Positions 9,049-17,753 of a stretch of 64,000 nucleotides of DNA are shown here, piece after piece. Below the pieces are notes generated by a model. That model saw only the letters and a list, made by a program, of their open reading frames with translations, ran no database searches and was not told where the DNA came from. A program made the position numbers and the translations under genes. The stretch comes from Fictibacillus macauensis ZFHKF-1. Lineage in GTDB: Bacteria; Bacillota; Bacilli; Bacillales; Fictibacillaceae. The stretch's first letter is position 1, and the number at the start of each line of letters is the position of its first letter. Where the stretch lies: NCBI RefSeq assembly GCF_000269865.1, contig NZ_AKKV01000005.1, positions 1 through 64,000 of the forward strand, written 5' to 3'.

Positions 9049-9240
9049 TAGACGAGGATTCATTTGAGCAGTAGCTCCAGCACGAGTGACTAATGTATAC
9101 GGTAACGATTCATCTGCCGTAAAACTGAAATGGTTCTGCCAAGATAGAACTGCCCGGTTTTCACTAACTAAGAATGTACATAACAAGTAGGATTTAATAT
9201 GTAAATCGTTTTTTTATATTCGTATTTTTTATTTTTCTGC

Positions 9241-9271
9241 TTGACCTTAGATTTTACTCCGATGTTATGCT
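9241..9271 (+). promoter_or_regulatory. MerR-type promoter with 19-bp spacer
   Basis: TTGACC (9241-9246) and TATGCT (9266-9271) are separated by 19 bases rather than 17. This overlong spacer is the hallmark of promoters activated by MerR-family proteins, which untwist the DNA. The spacer contains CTTAGA and an imperfect inverted counterpart. It lies directly in front of a merR-family gene, so autoregulation is likely. Confidence 0.7.
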
Positions 9272-9289
9272 TAATTTGAGGTGGTAAAT

Positions 9290-9733
9290 ATGCAGATCAA
9301 AGATTTTGCTAAGAAATATAAGATTCAAGCTGATACCATTCGTTTTTATGAAAAAGAGCACTTATTGAAACCAAAACGAAGGGAAAATGGGTATCGAGAA
9401 TATGATGAAGAGTGTGAAAAACAGCTACAACTGATCATTGTATTTAAGCAACTAGGTTTTTCGATAAAAGAGATTCAACAATTGCTTTTTTTAAGAAATA
9501 CATCGATATCAACGGAATGCAATTCTTCAACGGTCACATTATTTCAGCAAAAAATGATGCAGCTTGAGGAAAAAGTTGAGTTTTATCAACAAGCATTAAA
9601 CGTGATGCGAACGATCAAGACGCTTATAGATGAAGAGAAATATGAAGAAAATAAAAGCGTTATGGAAGAATTGATAGTCAAAATTTTTAAAAGAGGGGGA
9701 TACAAGGATGGTTCATTCAATCATTCGTATTGA
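9290..9733 (+). CDS. MerR family transcriptional regulator
   Basis: 147-residue protein. The N-terminal winged helix has IKDFAKKYKIQADTIRFYEKEHLL and RRENGYREYDE, diagnostic for MerR; the following RLGFSIKEI-type segment reads KQLGFSIKEIQQLL, and a coiled-coil dimerisation helix spans about residues 85-120. No metal-binding Cys cluster is seen (only isolated Cys), so an organic or aldehyde-type signal is more likely than a metal. ATG 9290 is chosen over GTG 9281 because TTGAGGTGG precedes it. It overlaps the DUF4260 gene, its probable partner, by 26 bases. Confidence 0.88.
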   Translation: MQIKDFAKKYKIQADTIRFYEKEHLLKPKRRENGYREYDEECEKQLQLIIVFKQLGFSIKEIQQLLFLRNTSISTECNSSTVTLFQQKMMQLEEKVEFYQQALNVMRTIKTLIDEEKYEENKSVMEELIVKIFKRGGYKDGSFNHSY

Positions 9734-10055
9734 AAATGGAATGGCGTTTGCTTTATCCTTTGTTCTTTATGTGAGGATGGACTATCCCCTTTGGTTGTTT
9801 TTTGTCCTTTTATTAGCTCCTGATCTTACGATGATTGGTTATGCCATGAATCAAAAAACAGGTGCTAGGATGTATAATGTTGGGCACAGCTTCATTTTAC
9901 CTTTTCTTTTCGTAGTGTGTTACGTGTTTTTTTCAAACGATTATTTACTTATAATAGCGATCATTTGGATCGCTCATATATGTATGGATAGACTATTTGG
10001 TTTTGGCTTGAAATACAAAGATTCTTTTAAAAGTACACATATACAAAAAATTTAG
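9708..10055 (+). CDS. DUF4260 family membrane protein
   Basis: 115 residues with three or four membrane helices: LSFVLYV, LWLFFVLLLAPDLTMIGYAM, SFILPFLFVVCYVFF and LLIIAIIWIAHICMDRLFGFGLKY. The APDLTMIGY, YNVGHSF and HICMDRLFGFGLKY segments are those of DUF4260. Function of the family is unknown. Its start lies inside the merR gene (26-base overlap, RBS AGAGGGGGA), so the two are co-expressed under the MerR-type promoter. Confidence 0.8.
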   Translation: MVHSIIRIENGMAFALSFVLYVRMDYPLWLFFVLLLAPDLTMIGYAMNQKTGARMYNVGHSFILPFLFVVCYVFFSNDYLLIIAIIWIAHICMDRLFGFGLKYKDSFKSTHIQKI

Positions 10056-10141
10056 TGTGAAAAAAAGTGGGAGGATCTTTCCTGCCAGACGATAGCCAAC
10101 GAAGATCATCCCTATGCATTCACTTAACTGAAAAATAAGGT

Positions 10142-10180
10142 AGTGTGATGGCGTCTTCTCTTTCATTACACTGTTTTTTT
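10142..10180. terminator. Terminator between DUF4260 and MFS genes
   Basis: Stem AGTGTGATG / CATTACACT (G-U pairs allowed), 13-nt loop, then GTTTTTTT on the plus strand. It also overlaps the stop of the convergent MFS gene. Confidence 0.75.
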
Positions 10181-11383
10181 GAGTGAATCTTTCTGTGGAA
10201 CGAGCAGTGATGATAGTACGGCATACATACCTGGAATAACAATGATAGTACCAATGATGAGATACGTAAAACGGGTACTGCTTCCGAAGAACGAAGTGGA
10301 TGCGAACAGAATCCCTAAAGGCATCGTTACGCGCAGGAAGAGTAGGCGTACAGAACTTAGCTGTGATAATCGTTCTCTCGGCGCTTCTCGCTGAAAGAGT
10401 GCTGCGCTTTGGGCGTTAAATAGCGGAAATAAGATCCCACCGACTAATTCAGCAAGCCAAGCGAAGGGAATAGAAGCTACGAAAAATAACATGATAAAGG
10501 AACAACCGCCGCCTATTAATCCACTATACATAACGTATTTGTTATTCGGTAATTTTGTTAGTAACAGAAGGCCTAGCGTATACCCTACAGGAAAGCTACC
10601 GGAAAAAGTTGCATATTCCCATGTTTCTCCGTGTAACTCACTCAGAATAAACGGGACGCTTACGACCATCGTTGCTCCGACGGCAAATTGAACCAATGAT
10701 GAGAGCAACGTTAGTTTTACTAAGCGAGGAAATTGAAAGAAGGTGTAATAACCTGCTTTCAACTCGTCCCACCAGAACTTTTTTGACCAGAGTGCTACGG
10801 ATTTTGTAGCAGTAGGTGGAATGTTTGATAGTGAAAGATAACTGAAGAAGAACAGGATGCTTGATAGTATGTACATGAGGTGTAGAGGACTGACGAGAAG
10901 AAGCAGCGATGTTACACCAGGTGCTATAAAGTTCATCAAGCGCATAGTACCATCTAATAAACCATTTGCTCGGATTAATTCTTGTTCTTCACATATGTCA
11001 GGTAAGATTGAAAAGGCAAGACTACCATAGATTGGCTGCATAATTCCTAATAGGCATTGAAGAAGCACTAAGCCACTAATGGTTCCATAATCTGTGCCAC
11101 AAAGAGCGCCAATGAGCGGTAACAGGTAGGCAGCGGAACGAATAGATTGTGAGTGTTTAAGCAATTTTTCTTTCTTCACATAATTTAAAAAAGGAGCGCT
11201 CATACCTTGAAGAAGGAGAGAAGGTAAGAAGTAGAGAAGCCAGAGAGCGCCCATCCATTCTTTTGAACCGGTTACTTCGTAAAGAAGTAGCCCATTGATT
11301 ATGCCACCTAGTGAGCCTGCAAAACCAGAAATCATTTCACCCATCCAAAGTGCTTTAAATGACCGAGAGTAGGTCGTCCTCAT
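10166..11383 (-). CDS. MFS transporter
   Basis: 405-residue protein with about 12 membrane helices in two halves, typical of major facilitator drug or metabolite exporters. The N-terminus reads SFKALWMGEMISGFAGSLGGIINGLLLYE, followed by LLQGMSAPFL; the central loop after helix 6 (KFWWDELKAGYYTFFQFPRLV) is of the MFS_1/Bacillus YfiS-like kind. The substrate is not evident. It overlaps the upstream ArsR-type regulator gene by four bases (ATGA), so it is almost certainly that regulator's target. Confidence 0.85.
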   Translation of the reverse strand: MRTTYSRSFKALWMGEMISGFAGSLGGIINGLLLYEVTGSKEWMGALWLLYFLPSLLLQGMSAPFLNYVKKEKLLKHSQSIRSAAYLLPLIGALCGTDYGTISGLVLLQCLLGIMQPIYGSLAFSILPDICEEQELIRANGLLDGTMRLMNFIAPGVTSLLLLVSPLHLMYILSSILFFFSYLSLSNIPPTATKSVALWSKKFWWDELKAGYYTFFQFPRLVKLTLLSSLVQFAVGATMVVSVPFILSELHGETWEYATFSGSFPVGYTLGLLLLTKLPNNKYVMYSGLIGGGCSFIMLFFVASIPFAWLAELVGGILFPLFNAQSAALFQREAPRERLSQLSSVRLLFLRVTMPLGILFASTSFFGSSTRFTYLIIGTIIVIPGMYAVLSSLLVPQKDSLKKTV

Positions 11384-12420
11384 GATGGTTCACTTGCATG
11401 CAGATAGTGACTTAGTTTTGTAGAGAATGCTTGAATTTCCGTAGCATTTGCAAAATAAATACCTTTATCAACTCCGATAAATTTAGCTGCTTTAAGCAAA
11501 GAGAGTTGATGATGTAAGGTCGTTTTCGATACATTGAATTGCACACTTAACTCTCCAAGCGAGAGCGGACCTTGCATCATTTGATGTAATAGTTTCAGGC
11601 GAAGTTCGTCTCCAAGTGCTTTATGACCTCTTACTAAAGCTTGCGGCGGTGTGCCAGGCGCTACTAGCGCTTCGTCATGTAAAGGATAAAAAAGTAGCTT
11701 CGTATCACACGTGCGTTGCTCTAACACCCATGGACGATAAGAAACGTGTGGAACGAGTTTAATCTGCCATATAGAAGGTTCCGGTAAATAGTTTACGCCA
11801 CCTGTTATGCGTTTGATTTCCTCTGTTGGTTTCATAACATCGATTGAGCTGTATGCTTTCTTTTCAAAAGCGAGCGCTTGCATCCACTTCTCCCAATTTT
11901 CTGTTTGCTGAATCCATGCATACCATTCCGATAGTGTCTCACTACATAATTGTATGATTTCGTGTGGCTTTTTTTGACTAAGAGTGACAATGTAGCCTTC
12001 TAAATAATCATGACCGCGAAAATGAGCAGAAAATGAGATGAAAGATTGTGCATCTCTAACCGTCTCTTTTCTTAGCTTCTCTAGCGAGCGATCTTTGTAG
12101 GGTAAGAGTGTTTCATACAATTCTTGTTGAGATAAGGCTGAAATTTTATTCGAAAAATCTGGAACGCTAGTAGCGGATACTTTATTTTGCAAGAGTAGCA
12201 TGCCATACCATAAATTTGTCTGCTGAATGTCTTGTAAATGAGAGGTTAATGTTGCCGACATGGTAGGAGCCTGCTCGTTCCATTTTTCATGAAATTCAAA
12301 GGTATGACGTAATTGGTGATGCGTAAACGCAGCAATACCTAGAATCATCTCCCAAACAGGTGAGCTTTCAACCGACAGCCGAATCGTTTCTTGTGGTAAA
12401 GGTGAATGAATTATTTTCAT
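11380..12420 (-). CDS. ArsR-type winged-helix regulator, long form
   Basis: 346 residues, far longer than classical ArsR proteins (~100). The DNA-binding domain is C-terminal: ALGDELRLKLLHQMMQGPLSLGELSVQFNVSKTTLHHQLSLLKAAKFIG, about residues 265-315. The first ~250 residues form an unknown mostly helical domain, probably the ligand sensor, as in DUF5937-type members. First gene of an operon with the MFS exporter. A 41-bp dyad containing the promoter lies directly upstream, implying autorepression. Confidence 0.82.
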   Translation of the reverse strand: MKIIHSPLPQETIRLSVESSPVWEMILGIAAFTHHQLRHTFEFHEKWNEQAPTMSATLTSHLQDIQQTNLWYGMLLLQNKVSATSVPDFSNKISALSQQELYETLLPYKDRSLEKLRKETVRDAQSFISFSAHFRGHDYLEGYIVTLSQKKPHEIIQLCSETLSEWYAWIQQTENWEKWMQALAFEKKAYSSIDVMKPTEEIKRITGGVNYLPEPSIWQIKLVPHVSYRPWVLEQRTCDTKLLFYPLHDEALVAPGTPPQALVRGHKALGDELRLKLLHQMMQGPLSLGELSVQFNVSKTTLHHQLSLLKAAKFIGVDKGIYFANATEIQAFSTKLSHYLHASEPS

Positions 12421-12452
12421 ACTGTTCCTCCTTGAAATGATTTCCTATTATT

Positions 12453-12493
12453 ATTCTAATTTATACGAATTTAAAATTCAATAAATTTAGAAT
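12453..12493 (-). promoter_or_regulatory. Promoter embedded in a 41-bp inverted repeat (operator)
   Basis: The outer arms ATTCTAATTTAT and ATAAATTTAGAAT (one extra T) flank the perfect core GAATTTAAAATTC. On the minus strand the same bases form a promoter, TTGAAT, 17-nt spacer, TAGAAT, so both promoter boxes lie inside the dyad. The simplest reading is the binding site of the adjacent ArsR-type regulator. Confidence 0.75.
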
Positions 12494-12589
12494 ATTTTCC
12501 GGAAGCACTACCGTTAAGCAGGAGATGTGCGTCCCAATACCGAATGAGACTACAGTACAACACTTACACCTTGAAAGGAACGATGGTAG

Positions 12590-13150
12590 TTGAACCAAGT
12601 TTTAATAGTGATAGATGCGCAGCAAGCGTTAATTGAGGGCATGGGAGAACAGCAGGCTGTATACAATAAAGAGCAGTTGCTACAAAATATCAATCTTGTA
12701 ATTGCGACAGCACAAACGCTAGATGTACCAGTCATTTTCGTGCGAGATTTGGATGTGGCAGCAGGCGTAGGAGCGGGATTTGAAGTGCATGAGGCGCTTT
12801 CCATCCCAGCCGACTCAGTCTACTTTAATAAAAAAGCGACGAATGCGTTTTATGGAACGGGATTGCTTGAACACTTGCAGCAGCTAAAAATTCAGCATCT
12901 GGTCATCATGGGCTGTGCGACGCAACATTGTATTGATAGTGCGGTGAGAACGGCGACAATTTCTGGATTTGATGTAACGTTAGTGGGAGATGGTCATTCA
13001 ACGACGGATCATGAGTTGTTAAGCGCAGAGCAAATCATAGCGCATCATAATAAAACGTTACACGGTCATTATAATGTTGATCACTTTGCGATTGTGAGAA
13101 AGGCAGCGGAAGATGTGTTCACACCAACGCATGATCACTATCGCGACTAA
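12590..13150 (+). CDS. Isochorismatase-family cysteine hydrolase
   Basis: 186-residue alpha/beta hydrolase of the isochorismatase-like superfamily. Catalytic triad candidates: Asp in LIVIDAQQAL (residue 9), Lys in FNKKATNAF (about 82-83), Cys in MGCATQHCIDSAVRTA (the cis-peptide and nucleophile region, about 110-115). Such enzymes hydrolyse amides such as nicotinamide or N-carbamoyl compounds; the substrate here is unknown. The TTG start at 12590 is preferred: AAAGGAA sits eight bases upstream and the first residues (NQVLIVIDAQ) are the family's first strand. Confidence 0.88.
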   Translation: MNQVLIVIDAQQALIEGMGEQQAVYNKEQLLQNINLVIATAQTLDVPVIFVRDLDVAAGVGAGFEVHEALSIPADSVYFNKKATNAFYGTGLLEHLQQLKIQHLVIMGCATQHCIDSAVRTATISGFDVTLVGDGHSTTDHELLSAEQIIAHHNKTLHGHYNVDHFAIVRKAAEDVFTPTHDHYRD

Positions 13151-13152
13151 TG

Positions 13153-13170
13153 TTTAAACGCTCGTTTAAA
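13153..13170. repeat. 18-bp perfect palindrome
   Basis: TTTAAACG-CT-CGTTTAAA immediately after the isochorismatase-like gene. It is not followed by a T run. It could be an operator or a weak terminator. Confidence 0.5.
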
Positions 13171-13173
13171 AAG

Positions 13174-13326
13174 TGAATTAGAAAAGCGGCGTAAAGTGAA
13201 TTCTATTAACATAACGCATTCAGAGCTTTGCTGGCTTTCCAGCGTTAGAGGAATATGTATGATAGTACGTATGAACGCTAGAGGAAATAACTTGTCCCTA
13301 ATATCATGTTAGGGGCAGTTTTTTTG
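13174..13326 (+). ncRNA. Eroded T-box leader copy
   Basis: This stretch aligns piecewise with the T-box at 14265-14557. Shared: GCGGCGTA and TATTAACATAACGCATTCA near the 5' end; AGCTTTG, the stem with ATGATAGTACGTATGA and CGCTAGA; AATAACTTGTCCCTAATATC and the terminator ATGTTAGGGGC with its T run. Missing: the -35 region, the whole specifier-bearing stem I (roughly 100 bases) and the GGGTGGTATCG antiterminator motif. It therefore keeps a terminator but cannot read a tRNA. A duplication remnant. Confidence 0.75.
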
Positions 13327-13426
13327 ATGTGAAAAAAGTAGATTAAGATACAATCAATTGCAACAACCGGGCCCATTTGTAGGGTAGTAACTTACTTATG
13401 GAACTTTGGAGGGGGATGTATAGGCT

Positions 13427-14125
13427 ATGGAAATAAAGTTGTTGTCGTTAAAAACAAATAAATTAGAAGCACTAAAAGCATTTTATACACAACAATTAGG
13501 TTTTTCACTTTACGATGAAAGTCCAAAACATTTCAAAATTATGGTTGGTAAAGGTATTTTAGAATTCACTAATGAAAATGTGGTGGGGGAACCCTATTAT
13601 CATTTTGCATTTAATATTCCTTCCAATCAATTTCAAGAAGCAAAGAAATGGTTGAAAGGAAAAACAACGCTCTTATTAGAGGACGGAGAAGATGAGGCGG
13701 ATTTTTCATTTTGGCCTGCGCATGCTTGCTATTTTGAAGATCCGGCAGGGAATATTGTCGAACTCATTGCTCGATATAAAGAGAATCCAAAAAACGAATC
13801 GTCATTTTCTGTAAATAGTATTTTGAACATCAGTGAAATTGGTTTAATTGTAAAAGATGCACCAATGGTCGGTGAGAAATTTAAAGAATTTGCTATATTT
13901 GATAGTGATAATGATCCAGTTACTCATTCTTCTTTAAACTTTATGCAAGATCACAATAACGGTGTTTTTATTATTTTAACAAGTGTAGATAGAAGATGGT
14001 TGTTCTCAGAAAAGAAATCAAAAATTTTCCCATTGAAAATAACACTTGATCATCAATTACTTGTAGGTGTAGATGATGAACATGAATTTTACATTAAGAA
14101 GTTGACTAATAAAGTTGTTATTTAA
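13427..14125 (+). CDS. VOC (glyoxalase/bleomycin-resistance fold) protein
   Basis: 232 residues. The first ~125 residues are a VOC unit: LLSLKTNKLEALKAFYTQQLGF at the start and CYFEDPAGNIVELIARY at about residue 105-122, with the usual metal-ligand Glu. The second half (SEIGLIVKDAPMVGEKFKEF onward) is a diverged VOC-like unit, giving the bi-modular architecture of Bacillus lactoylglutathione-lyase-like proteins. Function not predictable. It lies between an eroded and an intact T-box, so either it was inserted between them or it was copied along. RBS TGGAGGGGG is about 11 bases upstream of the ATG. Confidence 0.8.
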   Translation: MEIKLLSLKTNKLEALKAFYTQQLGFSLYDESPKHFKIMVGKGILEFTNENVVGEPYYHFAFNIPSNQFQEAKKWLKGKTTLLLEDGEDEADFSFWPAHACYFEDPAGNIVELIARYKENPKNESSFSVNSILNISEIGLIVKDAPMVGEKFKEFAIFDSDNDPVTHSSLNFMQDHNNGVFIILTSVDRRWLFSEKKSKIFPLKITLDHQLLVGVDDEHEFYIKKLTNKVVI

Positions 14126-14235
14126 AAGGATATCTAGACTATAGAACAAATCGTCGTTTGCTATGTTTTTTACATAAGGAAAAAACACTATCTCGTTCAT
14201 ACTATTTTGTGCGAAAAACAGTTAATTAGAAAACT

Positions 14236-14264
14236 TTTACATTTATAGTGTAGCGGCGTATAGT
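14236..14264 (+). promoter_or_regulatory. Promoter of the T-box transcript
   Basis: TTTACA (14236-14241), 17-nt spacer, TATAGT (14259-14264). Transcription would start about 14271, at the 5' edge of the T-box. Confidence 0.65.
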
Positions 14265-14557
14265 ATATTCTAATAACACAACACATTCAATGACGAGAAA
14301 GAGTAAATAGACAGCCTGATCTATAGAGAGTTGACGAATGGTGAAAGTCAACGTTCAGCGTGTATTGAAAATCCTCTCCGAGAAGCAAAGCCTAATGTTA
14401 ACTAAGCTTTGCCGGGATTCCGCTGTTACAAGGAACACGTATGATAGTACGTGTATGAGCGCTAGACGATCTTGCACAAGGGAGATCGCTAGAATTTGGG
14501 TGGTATCGTGGGTAATAACTCGTCCCTAACATCATGTTAGGGGCGGGTTTTTTTGTG
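14265..14557 (+). ncRNA. T-box riboswitch, probable Ile specifier
   Basis: A full-length T-box leader. Stem I shows AATGACGAGAAAGAGTA, GAATGGTGAAA between pairing TTGAC/GTCAA arms, and a specifier region GAAAATCCTCTCCGAG with AUC (Ile) at 14371-14373 as the likely codon. The T-box motif reads TTTGGGTGGTATCGTGGG (14495-14512), close to the AGGGTGGNACCGCG consensus. The terminator CCCTAACA/TGTTAGGG plus T run ends at about 14555. Uncharged tRNA-Ile would favour antitermination into the downstream ileS-type gene. Confidence 0.9.
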
Positions 14558-14585
14558 TTTACTTCATAATAAAGGTGTGGTGAAA

Positions 14586-17500
14586 ATGAAAAAGGCACAA
14601 GGAAACGAACAGGCACTAGAACGAGAGCAACGTATTCAAGAGTATTGGCGTAGTCAGAACATTTTCAAACGCTCGGTAGAACAGCGAAAAGGAGGTCCTT
14701 CGTTTGTTTTTTATGATGGGCCACCAACAGCGAACGGCTTGCCACATACAGGGCACGTGCTCGGTCGCGTTATGAAAGATTTTATCGCACGTTACCAGAC
14801 GATGAAAGGGTATCACGTTATTCGTAAGGCGGGTTGGGATACGCATGGCTTACCGGTAGAGCTTGGCGTGGAAAAGAAGCTCGGACTTTCAGGCAAACAA
14901 GAAATTGAAGCGTATGGAGTCAAAGCATTTATTAACGAGTGTAAAAAGAGTGTTTTTTATTATGAAGGAGAGTGGCGGAAGTTTACCGAGGCAATTGGTT
15001 ATTGGGTCGATCTAGATCATCCGTATGTCACGCTTCATAACGATTATATTGAAAGTGTGTGGCATATTCTTGTCTCGTGGTCATCGGGTCATGCCGTATT
15101 GTCCGAGTTGCCAGACGTCGCTTAGCTCTCATGAGGTTGCACAAGGCTATAAAGATGTAAAAGATTTAGCGGCAACGGTTAAATTTGCGGTGCAAGGAGA
15201 GGCGCGTACGTATTTCTTAGGCTGGACGACGACGCCTTGGACGTTACCAGCAAACGTCGCCCTAGCGGTCAATGAACAGCTGTCGTATGTCAAAGTGTTG
15301 CATGAAGGAGACGTGTATATCGTTTCAAAGGCACGCGTACCGTTTTTATTTCCTGAGACGGCACAAATCGTAAGTGAGCACCAAGGCTCACAGTTCGTCG
15401 GCATGAATTATGAGGCACCGTTTCCGCTCGCGACGCTAACGCGTGGCTATGAGGTGATTGCAGCTGACTTTGTTACAGAAGATGCGGGAACTGGTGTTGT
15501 GCATATTGCGCCGGCGCACGGCGAGGATGATTACCGAGCGGTGAAAGAACGTAACCTTAGCTTTGTCGTGATTGTGGATGAAAAGGGCTGTTATACGGAG
15601 GAATTTCCGGCGTTAGCGGGTGACTTTGCGAAAGACTGTGATGTGGAAATCATTAAGCACCTGGCAGATCGAAAGTTACTGTTTGCTAAAGAAAAATATG
15701 AGCATAGCTATCCGCACTGTTGGCGCTGTGATTCGCCGTTGCTCTATTATGCGATGGAAGGCTGGTTCATTGAAACCACAAGGATTAAGGATCAGTTGCA
15801 GCGTAATAACGAGCAGGTTACGTGGTATCCTCATCATATTAAAGACGGACGCTTTGGTAACTTTTTAGACAAGATCGTGGATTGGAATATCGGGCGCAAT
15901 CGTTATTGGGGGACGCCGTTAAATGCATGGATTTGCAAAGGCTGTCAGCATCAATTTGTGCCAGGAAGCATCGAGGAGCTTCGCCAACATGCGAAAAGTG
16001 GAATGGGTGAGGCGTTAGAGTTACATCGCCCCTATGTGGATGATGTCATCGTGACGTGCGCAGCTTGTGGCTGTGATATGAAACGAACAAAGGAAGTAAT
16101 TGACGTTTGGTTTGATAGCGGCGCGATGCCGTTTGCGCAATATCATGTGCCTTTTGAAAATAAGGAGCTATTTCAAACACAGTTTCCGGCCGATGTAATT
16201 GCTGAAGGCATCGATCAGACGCGTGGCTGGTTTTATAGCTTGCTGGCTGTATCAACGTTATACAAAGGGGTAGCTCCTTACAAACGAGTGTTATCACTTG
16301 GGCATATTTTAGATGAACATGGACGGAAAATGTCTAAAAGTAAAGGCAATGTAATCAATCCGCTCGACTTAGTGAAAACGTATGGCGCAGATGCGCTCCG
16401 GTGGGCACTATTAGCAGATAGTGCACCGTGGAATAATAAGCGGTTTTCCGTAAACATTGTTAGTCAAGCGAAGTCTAAAGTCATTGATACGCTACAAAAT
16501 GTATATAGCTTTTATACGTTATATCAAGAAATTGATGGCTTCGTGCCGACAGATCCTGCAGGAAAACAGACGTTGCTTGATCGCTGGCTGCTCTCTCGCT
16601 TACAGACGGTAACAGAAGCTGTTACGAAGCATTTAGATCAGTACGATTTTACTGGAGGAGCGCGCGAACTTGCGCTATTTATTGATGACCTAAGCAATTG
16701 GTATGTAAGGCGATCGCGTGAGCGTTTTTGGGGAACAGGATTAACAGAAGATAAGTTCGCAGCTTATCATACTTTGTATACCGTGCTAGTAACAACGAGT
16801 CAGTTACTTGCACCGTATACGCCTTTTTTAGCCGAAGATCTTCATTTTCATCTGACAGGTACGAGTGTTCATCTTGCTGATTTTCCCGTCGCCAATAAGC
16901 AGGAGTAACATCGCGAGCTAGAAGCGGAAATGGATGCCGTCCGAAACGTGATTGAGCTGGCTCGATCGGCACGGAATGCGGCAGCTATTAAAACGAAGCA
17001 ACCGCTGTCGGTGCTAACGGTTGTTGGTGAGGAACATGAAGTAACGCATCTGAAAAAATACGAACATATCGTAAAAGAAGAAATCAACGTGAAACAGGTT
17101 GTATGGCAATCAGAAATGAGCCATGATGTGCAGTATGAGATGAGTGTAAACTTCCGTGTTGTTGGGCCGAAATTCGGCAGTGATAGTGCAGTCATCAAAG
17201 CGCTCGTTGCAGCTTTATCACAAGCAACCATTGTTAAGGCCAAGACAGAAGGCTTCTGTATCGTAACTACGAAAGAGGGGAAAGCATTTACGCTTGAAAA
17301 AGAAGATTTCGATGTACGTACTTCTACGAAACCAGGACTTGAAATGGCGAGTAATCTACGGTTTAGTGTTCTACTTAACACGGTACTTACCGATGAATTG
17401 CGAGATGAAGGAGTAGTACGGGAGCTCATCCGTGCGGTGCAACAATACCGCAAAGCATTACAATTGCCGGTGGAAGAGCGGATTCACTTAGTTCTTGATC

Positions 17501-17646
17501 TGAATCCTGCAATGCAACGAATGCTAGAAGAACATAAGGCGTTGTTCTTAAGCAATCTGGTGCTTACTCACTATGAATATGGTACGACGCCTGATATGAA
17601 GCATACCGTCATTGATGGTGTAACAGTAGGAATTTCCGTTAAGTAA
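14586..17646 (+). pseudogene. ileS: Second isoleucyl-tRNA synthetase gene (IleRS2 type), broken
   Basis: Three fragments together give an IleRS. Fragment 1 (14586-15071) has [12 protein letters not shown], the HxGH class I signature in the IleRS2 form. After WHIL the frame shifts and about eight or nine expected residues are absent, then [13 protein letters not shown] resumes in the next frame (from 15073). This fragment carries editing-domain sequence and KMSKSKGN and ends at an in-frame TAA (16906-16908). HRELEAEMDAVRNVIELAR continues in the same frame to 17646 with the C-terminal anticodon-binding part. A deletion plus a nonsense codon make an intact enzyme unlikely; the essential ileS must be elsewhere. 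Sequencing error in both places is possible but less likely. Confidence 0.88.
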
Positions 17647-17655
17647 GCAAACATG

Positions 17656-17687
17656 ACCACTTCGAACATACGAGGTGGTTTATTTAT
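17656..17687 (+). terminator. Terminator after the ileS pseudogene
   Basis: Stem ACCACTTCG / CGAGGTGGT with a 6-nt loop, then TTATTT. Confidence 0.65.
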
Positions 17688-17753
17688 GGTAGAACGGTTT
17701 TCTGTTAACGTGTAAAATGAGGGTAAGAGGCAAGCAATAGAAATGAGGAAACA

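Noticed and set aside
8974-9186. 70-codon minus-strand frame
   Set aside because: It runs through a strong terminator and the end of a plus-strand gene and lacks a convincing RBS or family match.
13153-13170. Palindrome TTTAAACG-CT-CGTTTAAA as a terminator
   Set aside because: No T run follows, so terminator function is not supported; kept only as a palindrome.
14338-14529. 63-codon frame
   Set aside because: Lies entirely inside the T-box RNA.
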